From the NCBI RefSeq assembly GCF_017104965.1, contig NZ_JAAGPR010000002.1:310001-374000 (forward strand): a stretch of 64,000 bases of DNA, written 5' to 3'. Made by a program: the position numbers and the translations under genes. Below, piece after piece: positions 8,679 to 17,633 of this stretch; position 1 is the stretch's first letter; every line of letters starts with the position of its first letter. A model generated the notes under the pieces. That model saw nothing but the letters and a program-made list of their open reading frames with translations. It had not been told where the DNA came from and did not search any database. This DNA comes from Paraburkholderia sp. Ac-20340 (GTDB taxonomy: Bacteria > Pseudomonadota > Gammaproteobacteria > Burkholderiales > Burkholderiaceae).

Positions 8679-10361
8679 TCAGCCGAACTTCGTTGCGAGC
8701 CCAACCACTACGGGCCCCATAAGCGGCAACAAGATATTCGACAGTGCGTAAGTGATCGTGTAGCCGATCACCGGAGTCGAATTGCCGGTGACGCCAACGA
8801 GCGCACTGATCGCCGGCGTGCTGCACTGCTGACCTGCAATCGCGCCGAGCAGCATCGGCGCTTCGAGCTTGAGAAACATCCGCCCGATCCAGAGAGAAAG
8901 GAGGCCCGGAATCAGCACCATCAGGATGCCGGCGAGCGGCAGCGCAAGGCCGTATTCGCGCACGAGCTTGATGGCGTCGGGGCCGGCGGAAAGCCCCACG
9001 GCGGCGATGAAGGTGGCGAGGCCGAAGTCCTTGAGCACCTGCGCGGCCGCCGAGGGCAGCGAGCCCACCACCGGAAAATGCGAGCGCAGCCAGCCGAAGA
9101 ACAGCCCCGAAAGCAGACAGCCGCCGCCCGTGCCGAGCACCAGCGCCACGCCGCCCACATTCACGCCGAAGCGCCCGATCATCATGCCGACCAGCACGCC
9201 CAGGCCCAGATAGACGAAGTCGGTTTTCTGGGTCTGCTGGATCACGTAGCCGAGGCGCTTGACGCCGCGCGACACGTCCGCGGGCGCGCCCACGAGCGTG
9301 AGCACATCGCCGCGATGCACGACGGCGCCGGGCAGCGCGGGCACCGTCGTATCGAGCCGCGTGATTGCGCTCACGTAGATGCCGCGCGCGTCTTCCGGCG
9401 CGGCGCGTTCGCGTAGCTGGGCGAGCGTGAGGCCATTGGCGTCGCGGCGCGTGAGCATCACGTCCACGCGATGCGCGAGCAGCTTCGTAAAGCCTTCGCC
9501 GGAGACTTCGCCGCCGAGCAGCGCCGAGGCATCGACCATCGCTTCGCGCCGGCCCGCGATCAGCACGACATCGCCGGGCTGCAGCACGAACTGCGCGTTC
9601 GTCTCGATCTGGCGCGACGCGCGCAGCACCTGCTCGATCGTGATGTTGTTGCCAAAGCGCGCCTCGAACGCCGACACCTGCATGCCCGCGGCCTGCCCCA
9701 CATCGAACGCGCGGCCCACGAGCGGCGGCAGCGCGAGACGCTGGCCGTCGTCGAGCACGCCGTCGCCGCCGAGCTTGCGAAACAGGCGCGCGGCTTCATC
9801 GCGCAGATTCACGCGCATGATGATGGGCGCGATCTGGCTCGTGAACAGCACGATGGTGATGAGGCCGAAGAGGTAGCTCACGCTATAGGCCGTGACGATG
9901 TGCGCCTGCATCGTGCTGACCTGCGTGTCGCTCAGGCCCAGTTTGGCGATGGCCTCCGACGCCGTGCCGATCACCGCCGATTCCGTGGCCGCGCCCGCCA
10001 GCAGACCGGCCGCCGTGCCCGCGTCGAGTTTCATCAGGACGACTGCAATCATTACGAGCGTCATGACGGAGACGATTTCGACGATCGACAGCAGTCCATA
10101 GCGCCAGCCGCGCCCCACGTTCGCGAAGAACTGCGGGCCGCCCGTGAAACCGAGCGCGAAGATGAAAAGCGCGAACGCAACGTTCTTGAGGTCGGGCGCG
10201 ATGCGCGCGCCGGTCTGACCCAGCACCAGTGCGACGATCAAGGTGCCGCATACACCGCCCAACGATATGGGCCCAAAACGAATAGAGCCAATCAGATAAC
10301 CGAGTGCAAGACTGACGAACAGGGCAATCTCGGGTTGCGACTTCAGCAATTCGACGATCAT
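8679..10361 (-). CDS. Aspartate:alanine antiporter family protein, operon-leading paralogue
   Basis: 560 residues, same layout as the next gene: N-terminal helices, central RCK_C-like pair, C-terminal helices. The two proteins align along their length, for example around GTAxxAIA(K/R)LGL near residues 140-150, yet differ at most positions, so this is an old duplication rather than a recent one. First gene of the aspT-aspT-asdA operon. No strong Shine-Dalgarno is visible before the ATG at 10361. It could carry a different exchange pair or form a heteromer with its neighbour (inference). Confidence 0.9.
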   Translation of the reverse strand: MIVELLKSQPEIALFVSLALGYLIGSIRFGPISLGGVCGTLIVALVLGQTGARIAPDLKNVAFALFIFALGFTGGPQFFANVGRGWRYGLLSIVEIVSVMTLVMIAVVLMKLDAGTAAGLLAGAATESAVIGTASEAIAKLGLSDTQVSTMQAHIVTAYSVSYLFGLITIVLFTSQIAPIIMRVNLRDEAARLFRKLGGDGVLDDGQRLALPPLVGRAFDVGQAAGMQVSAFEARFGNNITIEQVLRASRQIETNAQFVLQPGDVVLIAGRREAMVDASALLGGEVSGEGFTKLLAHRVDVMLTRRDANGLTLAQLRERAAPEDARGIYVSAITRLDTTVPALPGAVVHRGDVLTLVGAPADVSRGVKRLGYVIQQTQKTDFVYLGLGVLVGMMIGRFGVNVGGVALVLGTGGGCLLSGLFFGWLRSHFPVVGSLPSAAAQVLKDFGLATFIAAVGLSAGPDAIKLVREYGLALPLAGILMVLIPGLLSLWIGRMFLKLEAPMLLGAIAGQQCSTPAISALVGVTGNSTPVIGYTITYALSNILLPLMGPVVVGLATKFG

Positions 10362-10973
10362 GTCTGGTCTGCCGATTTACGTTCTGGTTTTACCAAAAGC
10401 GCTTAACAAAACATGCATAGGGCATGCAGGCCTTTATTTACGCGCCTCGTCGCATATTTGCGTCATATGCAATAAATGCCTGAACCGCCTTTAGTCTTCG
10501 TTTATGTTAAAAATGTGATGCCGCTCTTCAATGCTTCGCGGCATTACATTGAAAACAAACGTATGTAAGTCCGGAAAATATCAGGTTGAAGCAAACGCTG
10601 TCGCCACAGTGCGCAATACAGACAATGCGGGCAGCGAGTGACGGCCGCAAAGCCTTATTGCGCGGGCATGAGCGCCGGATTGAATGCGCTTTTTCCGTTT
10701 GAATCAAGGCGAGTTAGCACGTGCAGCAAAATGTCGCTTCTCGCCTCATCCAATTCCCATGCCAGCTTTACCGCCAATCTTTTACAGGCAAAGAAACAGC
10801 ACTACCGTTTGAGATAGATATTGTAATTCTCAACGACTGTCAATATTATTTTCGTGCACGATCGCTGTTCGCTTAGAAGGAATCCGCGTTACTCTGGATA
10901 CCCGGCGTTTGCCGTGAATGTCCGCGTAACGCCCATTCAACCGGCACATGCACCAGCATACGAGGCGAATTCG
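10362..10973. other. Control region between the aspartate operon and a divergent LysR gene
   Basis: 612 bases without a supported gene, with AT-rich parts at about 10400-10570 and 10780-10860. It holds the stem-loop described separately at 10512-10550. The divergent arrangement of a LysR gene and an operon around such a region is the classic layout for LysR control. I could not pick a single convincing promoter or a TN11A box with confidence. Confidence 0.5.
10507..10550 (-). promoter_or_regulatory. Stem-loop with T tract in the leader side of the aspartate operon
   Basis: On the plus strand AATGT-g-ATGCCGC (10512-10524), 13-base loop, GCGGCAT-t-ACATT (10538-10550): 13 pairs with one G-T wobble. 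Read on the minus strand the stem runs straight into a short T tract and AT-rich DNA, like an intrinsic terminator, 151 bases upstream of the first aspT start. It could be an attenuator, the end of an unseen short transcript, or an operator dyad. Confidence 0.45.
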
Positions 10974-12008
10974 ATGAATCAGATCCACGCCATGCGCGTC
11001 TTCGTCAGGGTTGCGGAGTCGCAGAGCTTTCGCCGCGCCGCGCAGCAACTCGATGTCTCGAATGCGCTCGTCACCCGCTCGGTCGCGATGCTCGAAGCGC
11101 ATCTGCACACGCGCCTCATCAATCGCACGACGCGCAATCTTTCGCTCACCGAAGCAGGTCTGCGTTATCTCGAAGGCTGCAAGAGCGTGCTCGAAGAACT
11201 CGATCACCTCGAAGATTCGCTCGCGCATACCGAGCGCGAACCCAGCGGCACCCTACGCGTGATGGCAGCGGGCTCGCTCTCGTTCGCCACGCTCACACCG
11301 CTGATCGACGGGTTTCGCAGGCTTTATCCGCGTGTGAATGTGCGGCTCACGCTCGCAGAGAAACAGACGGAACTGCTCGAAGATGGCTTCGATGTGGGCA
11401 TCGTCGCGGCGTCGGCGACACGCGGCGGCGAGTTCGTCGAACATGCGCTGGGCAGCACCGCGTTCGTGCCTTGCGCGTCGCCGGTGTGGATCGAGGAACA
11501 TGGCGAGCCGCGCACACCCGAACAACTGGAGCAGCACGCTGCCGTGACCTTGCCGCCGGAAGAGCGCAGCGCCAGCTGGCTGTTCGCGCGGCGCGCAGAT
11601 CCGCTGCAACAGACGCAGCAGGCGCAGCAAGTCACGCTGCAGCCCGGCTACGCGGTCAACAACATGCTGATGGTGCGGCTTGCCGCGCTTGCGGGCATGG
11701 GCGTGGCGATCGTGCCCGCACCGCTCGTGGCGGACGACATCGCGGCGGGCACGCTGGTGCGTCTGCTCCCCGAGTACGAGATCGAAGACGCGCAGGCGAA
11801 TATGGCGATTGTTTATCCGCGCCGGCAATATCTGCCCGCGAAGACCTTGCGCTTCGTCGATTACACCGTCGAGCATTTCGCGCAGGCGTGCGATGAGCAT
11901 CCGGCGTCGGCGAGCGCAGCGAAACCCGCCCCTCAGGTTGCCGCGTTGCGCACGATGAGCGGCAACGTCAGCGCGGGCTCTGCATGGCACGCGATGAACG
12001 GCGCGTAG
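10974..12008 (+). CDS. LysR-family transcriptional regulator
   Basis: 344 residues. The winged helix-turn-helix covers residues 1-60 (MNQIHAMRVFVRVAESQSF, then RRAAQQLDVSNALVTRSV), and the periplasmic-binding-like effector domain covers about 90-295. About 40 low-complexity residues follow, so it is longer than the usual 300. The ATG at 10974 was chosen over the open frame from 10854 because the HTH starts there and GAGG lies upstream. It is divergent from aspT-aspT-asdA across 612 bases and is the natural candidate regulator of that operon. Effector unknown; an amino acid is possible. Confidence 0.9.
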   Translation: MNQIHAMRVFVRVAESQSFRRAAQQLDVSNALVTRSVAMLEAHLHTRLINRTTRNLSLTEAGLRYLEGCKSVLEELDHLEDSLAHTEREPSGTLRVMAAGSLSFATLTPLIDGFRRLYPRVNVRLTLAEKQTELLEDGFDVGIVAASATRGGEFVEHALGSTAFVPCASPVWIEEHGEPRTPEQLEQHAAVTLPPEERSASWLFARRADPLQQTQQAQQVTLQPGYAVNNMLMVRLAALAGMGVAIVPAPLVADDIAAGTLVRLLPEYEIEDAQANMAIVYPRRQYLPAKTLRFVDYTVEHFAQACDEHPASASAAKPAPQVAALRTMSGNVSAGSAWHAMNGA

Positions 12009-12035
12009 CGAAGCAGCACATTCAACCTCGCATCG

Positions 12036-12055
12036 AGGGGCGCCTGGGCGCCCCT
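12036..12055 (+). terminator. Probable terminator after the LysR gene
   Basis: Perfect inverted repeat AGGGGCGCC-TG-GGCGCCCCT starting 27 bases after the LysR stop, realistically 8 pairs with a 4-base loop. The T tract is poor (TTCGCTTCT). It lies between convergent genes. Confidence 0.6.
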
Positions 12056-12089
12056 TCGCTTCTGTGCGCCGCCTGCTGCCAGATCTTTG

Positions 12090-12641
12090 CTACACGGCCT
12101 GTTGCACCGCGTCGCGCTGCGCATCGTCCTCGCCTGCCGCGCCGCAAAGCTCGCGCAGCAACGGCGCCTCGCGCTCGTGCACTTCCACCGGCAACCACAT
12201 CGCACCGGCCCACGCGAGATAGCGCGCGCGATGCTGGCCGTTGCGAAACGCCACCACGCCCACGTGCGCGAGGCCCAGCCAGCCCGCAATGCCGATGCCG
12301 CGCCGCTTCGTGATCGTCACGTAGGGCATCTGCGGCACGCGTTCGTTGTCCGGATCGAGAAACTCGCGGATGCCGCGCACCTTGCCCACATGCCAGTCAT
12401 CGACGGGCTTGAGCACGTAATCGGTATCGTCGCGATCGGCGCAAAGCAGCAGTTTGTGGAGATCGACCACCACCACTTCGTGGCGGGTGCCATCGGTCGT
12501 GAAGACGCGCTTGAGGCGCACGTGGTCGTACGCCTGATGCGCAGGCAGTGGCACGACCCAGACCGGGCCGCTTCCGCCTTGCAGCGGCGGGGAAGGAATC
12601 GAAGGCATCTCGGCAGACATGGACATGGACGTCTTCGGCAT
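12090..12641 (-). CDS. ParB/Srx-fold-like protein, resembling plasmid fertility inhibition factors
   Basis: 183 residues, cytoplasmic. The C-terminal half has FRNGQHRARYLAWAGA followed by a hydrophobic PVEV strand, the look of the ParB/sulfiredoxin-fold loop (G-x-H-R-x-x-A) found in ParB and in the fertility inhibitors Osa and FiwA. The middle has KVRGIREFLDPDN. From memory this combination matches the plasmid fertility inhibition factor family common on Burkholderia chromosomes; I cannot confirm by search. No plasmid genes lie nearby. It is convergent with the LysR gene and divergent from the crotonase. Biochemical role unknown; Osa is reported to attack DNA bound to conjugation machinery. 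Confidence 0.55.
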   Translation of the reverse strand: MPKTSMSMSAEMPSIPSPPLQGGSGPVWVVPLPAHQAYDHVRLKRVFTTDGTRHEVVVVDLHKLLLCADRDDTDYVLKPVDDWHVGKVRGIREFLDPDNERVPQMPYVTITKRRGIGIAGWLGLAHVGVVAFRNGQHRARYLAWAGAMWLPVEVHEREAPLLRELCGAAGEDDAQRDAVQQAV

Positions 12642-12759
12642 GCAGTTAGTGCGCCTCTCGCAGGGAGGAAAAGCGACCTAAGCTACGAGGGATTCGTGAC
12701 TATTGTGTGACCTATGCGGCGTGAATGCGCGCAGTGTGGGCCCTTCAGGGAAGACGCCG

Positions 12760-13599
12760 ATGGACACCGACAACGCAGCCCACCCGCAGCATCGCGACGA
12801 CACGAGTATCGAAACCTTCGGCGCGCATGTGCACATCGAAGCGCGCGCGCAGGTCGCGACGATCGTGCTCGATCGCCCGGCGCAGCGCAATGCGATCGAC
12901 CGCGTCGTCGCCGATGCGCTTGCGGCCGCGTTCACACGTTTCGAATCGAATCCGCAATGGCGCGCGGCGGTGCTTTACGGCGCGGGCGGCACCTTCTGCG
13001 CGGGCGCCGATCTGGGCGCGCTGAACGACGACACGCGTCGCAATACCGTGAACGCCGACGGCAGCGGCAACGGCCCGCTCGGCCCGACACGCATGCTGCT
13101 GAACAAGCCGGTCATTGCTGCCATTTCAGGATACGCCGTCGCCGGAGGACTGGAACTCGCGCTGCTCTGCGATCTGCGCGTCATCGAACAGAACAGCGTG
13201 CTTGGCGTGTTCTGCCGCCGCGTAGGCGTGCCGCTGATCGACGGCGCAACGGTGCGCCTGCCGCGACTGATCGGCCTTTCGCGCGCGCTCGATCTGATTC
13301 TCACGGGGCGCGCGGTGGATGCGCAGGAAGCCTTGTCGATGGGCCTGGCGAATCGCGTGGTCGCGCCCGGCACCGCGCTCGACGTTGCACAAACACTGGC
13401 CGCGCAACTCGCGGCGTTTCCGCAGGCCGCGCTGCTCGCCGACCGCAAATCGGCGTATGAAAACAGCCCGCTCGACGACCTCGCCGAAGCGCTGCGCCGC
13501 GAAGGCGCCGGCGGCTATCGCGCGGTGATGGACGAAGGTCTCGCAATGGCCGCGCGCTTCGCCGCCGGTGCGGGCCGTCACGGCGAGTCGTTTGATTGA
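12760..13599 (+). CDS. Crotonase / enoyl-CoA hydratase family protein
   Basis: 279 residues of the enoyl-CoA hydratase/isomerase superfamily, which acts on acyl-CoA thioesters. The fold motifs are clear: RNAID near the N-terminus, TFCAGADL (oxyanion hole), then the second oxyanion stretch AVAGGLELALLCDLR. The acidic pair needed for hydration is not obvious, so hydratase, isomerase or another thioester reaction remains open. The ATG at 12760 follows AGGGAAG. The open frame extends upstream to 12703 without family similarity. It is a single gene with no fatty-acid genes beside it. Confidence 0.88.
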   Translation: MDTDNAAHPQHRDDTSIETFGAHVHIEARAQVATIVLDRPAQRNAIDRVVADALAAAFTRFESNPQWRAAVLYGAGGTFCAGADLGALNDDTRRNTVNADGSGNGPLGPTRMLLNKPVIAAISGYAVAGGLELALLCDLRVIEQNSVLGVFCRRVGVPLIDGATVRLPRLIGLSRALDLILTGRAVDAQEALSMGLANRVVAPGTALDVAQTLAAQLAAFPQAALLADRKSAYENSPLDDLAEALRREGAGGYRAVMDEGLAMAARFAAGAGRHGESFD

Positions 13600-13862
13600 T
13601 CAAGCCTGATCGACGAAGCGAGAGGAGCAAGCGAGGCGAGCGCCCCCGCGTACCCCGACGAAATCGCCGGCACAACCATCGGCACACGCGCCCGGCGGAC
13701 AGTGTTGCGTAAGAAGAACGCAAGAAAAGGGTGTCGCATGCGGCGCGGCGCATTTCAGTACAATCCCGGGTTGACTCGTGCCGCGCACGTCTGCGCGGGC
13801 GATTCGAGGCCTGCGTTCACGCGCAATTCCACGGCCCACGCCTTACCTCCATCACGCCAGCC

Positions 13863-15047
13863 ATGCCACTGCCCCTGCTCGCCCTCGCCGTTGCCGCGTT
13901 TGGTATCGGTACCACCGAATTCGTCATCATGGGCCTGCTGCCCGACGTCGCGCGCGACCTGTCCGTGTCGATTCCGGCCGCGGGCATGCTCGTCTCGGCC
14001 TACGCACTGGGTGTGACGATCGGCGCGCCCATCGTCGCCATCGCGATCGCCAACGTGCCGCGCAAGGCGGCGCTGATGCGGCTGATCGGCATCTTTATCG
14101 TCGGCAATCTGCTGTGCGCGCTGGCGCCGAATTATTCGATCCTGATGGCCGCGCGCATCGTCACGGCGTTCTGCCATGGCGCGTTTTTCGGCATCGGCTC
14201 GGTGGTGGCGGCGGGACTCGTGGCGCCGAACCGGCGCGCCCAGGCGATCGCGCTGATGTTCACCGGCCTCACGCTCGCCAACGTGCTGGGCGTGCCGCTG
14301 GGCACCGCGCTCGGGCAACTGGCCGGCTGGCGCACGACCTTCTGGGCGGTGACCGGCATCGGCCTGCTGGCCGCGCTGGCGCTGCAGATCTGCCTGCCGA
14401 AGCACATCGAAATGCAGAAGGCGAGCCTCGTGCACGAATTCAGCGTGCTCAAGAACCCGCAGGTGCTGATGGTGCTGGGCATCAGCGTGCTGGCATCGGC
14501 GAGCCTGTTCTCGGTGTTCACCTACATCACGCCGATTCTCGAAGACGTTTCCGGTTTCTCGCCGCATGAAGTGACCTTCGTGCTGCTGCTGTTCGGCCTG
14601 GGCCTCACGGTGGGCAGCACGCTCGGCGGCAAGCTGGCCGACTGGAAACTGATGCGCTCGCTGCTGGTGTTCCTCGCGATGATCGGCGTGGTGCTCGCGG
14701 TGTTCGCCGCGACCATGCACGACCCGATCATGGCGAGCGCGACCATCTTCGTGTGGGGCATTCTGGCCTTCGCGATCGTGCCGCCGCTGCAGATGCTGAT
14801 CGTCAATCGGGCGAGCGAAGCGCCCAACCTGGCGTCGACGCTCAATCAGGGCGCGTTCAACCTGGGCAATGCGGGCGGCGCGTGGATTGGCGGCGTGGCG
14901 ATCGGCTCGGGCGCGGCGCTCACCACCCTGCCGTGGGTCGGCCTGCTGATGGCGCTTGCGGCGTTGGGGCTGACGTTTGTATCGGCGCAACTCGAGCGGC
15001 GCGCGCGCCGCCGCACGGCGGTGAGCGGACCGACATCGGCGATCTGA
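13863..15047 (+). CDS. MFS transporter, AraJ-like drug/sugar effluxer
   Basis: 394-residue, twelve-helix inner-membrane protein of the DHA1 group. The first helix has GIGTTEFVIMGLLPDVA, the signature of the AraJ/YdeA/NepI-like arabinose efflux families, and a GHGAFFGIGS-like stretch occurs in helix 4 (CHGAFFGIGS). The ATG at 13863 is where homology begins. No strong ribosome binding site precedes it, and the frame is open upstream to 13731. Substrate unknown. The region before it (13600-13862) shows nothing recognisable. Confidence 0.9.
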   Translation: MPLPLLALAVAAFGIGTTEFVIMGLLPDVARDLSVSIPAAGMLVSAYALGVTIGAPIVAIAIANVPRKAALMRLIGIFIVGNLLCALAPNYSILMAARIVTAFCHGAFFGIGSVVAAGLVAPNRRAQAIALMFTGLTLANVLGVPLGTALGQLAGWRTTFWAVTGIGLLAALALQICLPKHIEMQKASLVHEFSVLKNPQVLMVLGISVLASASLFSVFTYITPILEDVSGFSPHEVTFVLLLFGLGLTVGSTLGGKLADWKLMRSLLVFLAMIGVVLAVFAATMHDPIMASATIFVWGILAFAIVPPLQMLIVNRASEAPNLASTLNQGAFNLGNAGGAWIGGVAIGSGAALTTLPWVGLLMALAALGLTFVSAQLERRARRRTAVSGPTSAI

Positions 15048-15104
15048 TCCGCCGGGGCGCTTTTTCCTTACGGTTGTAAATGGGGCGGTGTAGGATTGCG
15101 CCCG

Positions 15105-16256
15105 ATGAAAACCGTCCTCACCCGCGATTTCCTCGCGCTGATCCTGAGCGTGGCCGTGGTTGGCCTGGGCTCCGGCGCGACCTTGCCGCTGACTGCGCTT
15201 GCCCTCACCGATGCCGGCTATGGCACGGGCGTCGTCGGCCTGTTGACGGCCGCGCAGGCGCTCGGCGGCCTCGCGGTCGTGCCGTTCACGGCCTGGATTG
15301 CTGCGCGCATTGGCTCGCGGCAGGTGATCGTCGGGTCGGTGCTGGCGGTTGCGGTGGCCACCGCGTCGATGCAGTGTTGCGCCAATCTCTGGATCTGGGG
15401 CGCGCTGCGGATGATCTGCGGCGCGGCGTTGATGCTGCTTTTCACCATCGGCGAAGCGTGGGTCAACGAACTCGCCGACGATTCCAATCGCGGCCGCGTC
15501 GTCGGCATCTACGCGACGACCTTCACGCTTTTCCAGATGTCCGGGCCCGTGCTGGTGAGCCAGATCGCGGGCTACACGGCGTGGCGCTTTGCGATTTGCG
15601 GCGCCATCTTTCTGATCGCCTTGCCGATGCTGGCGGCGATCCGCTCCTCTCCGCACACGTCGGAATCCCACGAGCAGCATGGAAGCTGGCGGCATGTGCT
15701 GCCGAAGATGCCGGCTTTGATTATCGTCACCGGTTTTTTCGCGCTGTTCGATACGCTCGCGCTTTCCTTGCTGCCGCTGTTTGCTATCGGGCATGGGATC
15801 GATAGCGAGGTGGCGGTGCTGTTTGCGTCGGTTGTGCTGCTCGGCGATACGACGATGCAGTTTCCTATCGGCTGGCTGGCCGATCGCCTGGGGCGCGAGC
15901 GCGTGCACGCGCTGATGGGCGTGATCGTCGCTGTGCTGTTGCCGCTGGTGCCTTTTGTCGTCGATGTGCCGTGGTTGCGCTGGCCGCTCCTGTTTGTGAT
16001 GGGGGCCGCGGCCGGGTCGATCTATACGCTCGCGATTGTGGCTTGCGGGGAGCGGTTCGAAGGCGTGGCGCTCGTTTCTGCGAGCGCTTTAGTGAGCGCT
16101 TCGTGGAGTGCTGCCAGTTTTGGCGGGCCTATTGTTACGGGGGCCTTGATGGAGCACGTCGGGCGCGATTCCATGCTTTGGGTGCTGTTTGCTTGCGCGC
16201 TGGTGTTTCTTGGCGCGTTGCGGTGGGAGCGGGCTCGCGGGATTGAGCGGGCTTAG
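15105..16256 (+). CDS. MFS transporter, YcaD-like
   Basis: 383-residue major facilitator with about twelve helices. GEAWVNELADDSNRGRVVGI after helix 4 matches the E-x-W-L/V-N motif of the YcaD family. The ATG at 15105 follows AGGA at an eight-base spacing. An in-frame TTG nine bases upstream is less likely. It starts 57 bases after the previous transporter and may be cotranscribed with it. Substrate unknown. Confidence 0.87.
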   Translation: MKTVLTRDFLALILSVAVVGLGSGATLPLTALALTDAGYGTGVVGLLTAAQALGGLAVVPFTAWIAARIGSRQVIVGSVLAVAVATASMQCCANLWIWGALRMICGAALMLLFTIGEAWVNELADDSNRGRVVGIYATTFTLFQMSGPVLVSQIAGYTAWRFAICGAIFLIALPMLAAIRSSPHTSESHEQHGSWRHVLPKMPALIIVTGFFALFDTLALSLLPLFAIGHGIDSEVAVLFASVVLLGDTTMQFPIGWLADRLGRERVHALMGVIVAVLLPLVPFVVDVPWLRWPLLFVMGAAAGSIYTLAIVACGERFEGVALVSASALVSASWSAASFGGPIVTGALMEHVGRDSMLWVLFACALVFLGALRWERARGIERA

Positions 16257-16269
16257 GGTGGTGGGGTGC

Positions 16270-16298
16270 TGGCATTTCCCGAATTCAAGGAAATGCCA
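16270..16298. terminator. Hairpin between convergent MFS gene and fahA
   Basis: Perfect 10-base inverted repeat TGGCATTTCC ... GGAAATGCCA with a 9-base loop. It starts 14 bases after the MFS stop and ends 27 bases from the fahA stop. There is no T tract on either side, so termination is inferred from its place between convergent genes. Confidence 0.5.
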
Positions 16299-16325
16299 AC
16301 GGTGCTCCCAGGAAAGCCCAAAAAC

Positions 16326-17633
16326 TTACTTCACCGCAGGCATCACCACCCCGACACACGTCCCAAACCCTACCCGATACCCATCGCCCTGGCACCATCC
16401 AGCAAGCGTCAGCTCATCGCCATCCTCGATAAAGCCACGCGTGCCGCCATCTTTAAGCGCCACCGGATTTTTAGCGTTCCAGGTAATCTCCAGCAGACTC
16501 CCAAACGAATCCGCCGTCGGCCCCGAGATCGTCCCCGAGCCCAGCAAATCGCCCACGCGCATATTGCAGCCCGCAACCGTATGGTGCGCAAGCTGCTGCG
16601 CCATCGACCAGTACATATACCGGAAGTTGGTGCGCGAAATCGTCGTCGCTTCCGACGCGCCTTCAGGCCGCAACAGCACCTCCAGCGAGATATCGAACGC
16701 ATGCTCGCCCGCATGCCGCAGATACTCGAGCGGCTTGGGCTCCTGCACAGGCTGCGCCACCCGGAACGGCTCCAGCGCATCCAGCGTCACAATCCACGGC
16801 GAGATCGTCGTCGCGAAGCCCTTCGCGTTAAACGGCCCCAGCGGCACATATTCCCACTGCTGGATATCGCGCGCGCTCCAGTCATTGAGCAGCACCATGC
16901 CGAAGATATGCGCCTCGGCATCCTCGCACGCCACCGGCTCGCCCAGCGCATTGCCGCGCCCGATAATAAAGCCCGTCTCCAGTTCGATGTCCAGCTTGCG
17001 GCACGCGCCAAACACCGGCCGTTCCTGATCCGGCAGCTTCAACTGGCCATTCGGACGCCGCACCGGCGTGCCGCTCACCACCACCGACGAAGCCCGCCCG
17101 TTATAGCCGATCGGCATTTCCGACCAGTTCGGCAGCAACGCATTCTTCGGATCCCGAAACATCGATCCAACATTCGTCGCATGCTCTTTCGACGAATAAA
17201 AATCCGTATAGCCCGGAATATCGACCGGCATATGCAGCTTCGCATCGGCGAGCTTGACGAACACACGCTGACGCAGCGCCGCATCGTCGCGCAACGTCGA
17301 GGTCTCTTTCGCCAGCAGCGCCGATAGCTGCACGCGCACACTGCGCCACGCATCGCGGCCCAGCGCGATGAAGTCGTTCAGCGCAGGCCGCGCGAAGACG
17401 TTCGACTCCGCGCCCACCCGCAGCAGCCCCGCTTCGAACAGCGCCGCCAGATCGGCCACCTGATCGCCGATCGCCACGCCCACGCGCGCCTGCGCTTGCT
17501 GCGCCGTGCTGAACACGCCGAACGGCAGGTTCTGGATCGGGAAATCGCAGGCCGCGTCGTTCGCGCTGTCGATCCAGCTCTTGCGCTGCGGGTCCAGCGT
17601 CGCCTGCAGTTCGCGGTTGATGGGATTGCTCAT
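16326..17633 (-). CDS. fahA: Fumarylacetoacetase
   Basis: Splits 4-fumarylacetoacetate to fumarate and acetoacetate, the last step of tyrosine and homogentisate breakdown. 435 residues, matching the family (about 420-435). It has an N-terminal SH3-like domain, then the catalytic beta-roll with [24 protein letters not shown] and [19 protein letters not shown]. The start ATG at 17633 overlaps the hmgA stop by four bases (ATGA), so the two genes are translationally coupled. The same frame stays open far upstream through hmgA, but that part is a shadow. Confidence 0.96.
   Translation of the reverse strand: MSNPINRELQATLDPQRKSWIDSANDAACDFPIQNLPFGVFSTAQQAQARVGVAIGDQVADLAALFEAGLLRVGAESNVFARPALNDFIALGRDAWRSVRVQLSALLAKETSTLRDDAALRQRVFVKLADAKLHMPVDIPGYTDFYSSKEHATNVGSMFRDPKNALLPNWSEMPIGYNGRASSVVVSGTPVRRPNGQLKLPDQERPVFGACRKLDIELETGFIIGRGNALGEPVACEDAEAHIFGMVLLNDWSARDIQQWEYVPLGPFNAKGFATTISPWIVTLDALEPFRVAQPVQEPKPLEYLRHAGEHAFDISLEVLLRPEGASEATTISRTNFRYMYWSMAQQLAHHTVAGCNMRVGDLLGSGTISGPTADSFGSLLEITWNAKNPVALKDGGTRGFIEDGDELTLAGWCQGDGYRVGFGTCVGVVMPAVK

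Noticed and set aside
13755..15908. 717-codon minus-strand frame opposite the two MFS genes
   Set aside because: His/Arg/Gln-rich complement of hydrophobic codons, typical of an antisense of membrane proteins.
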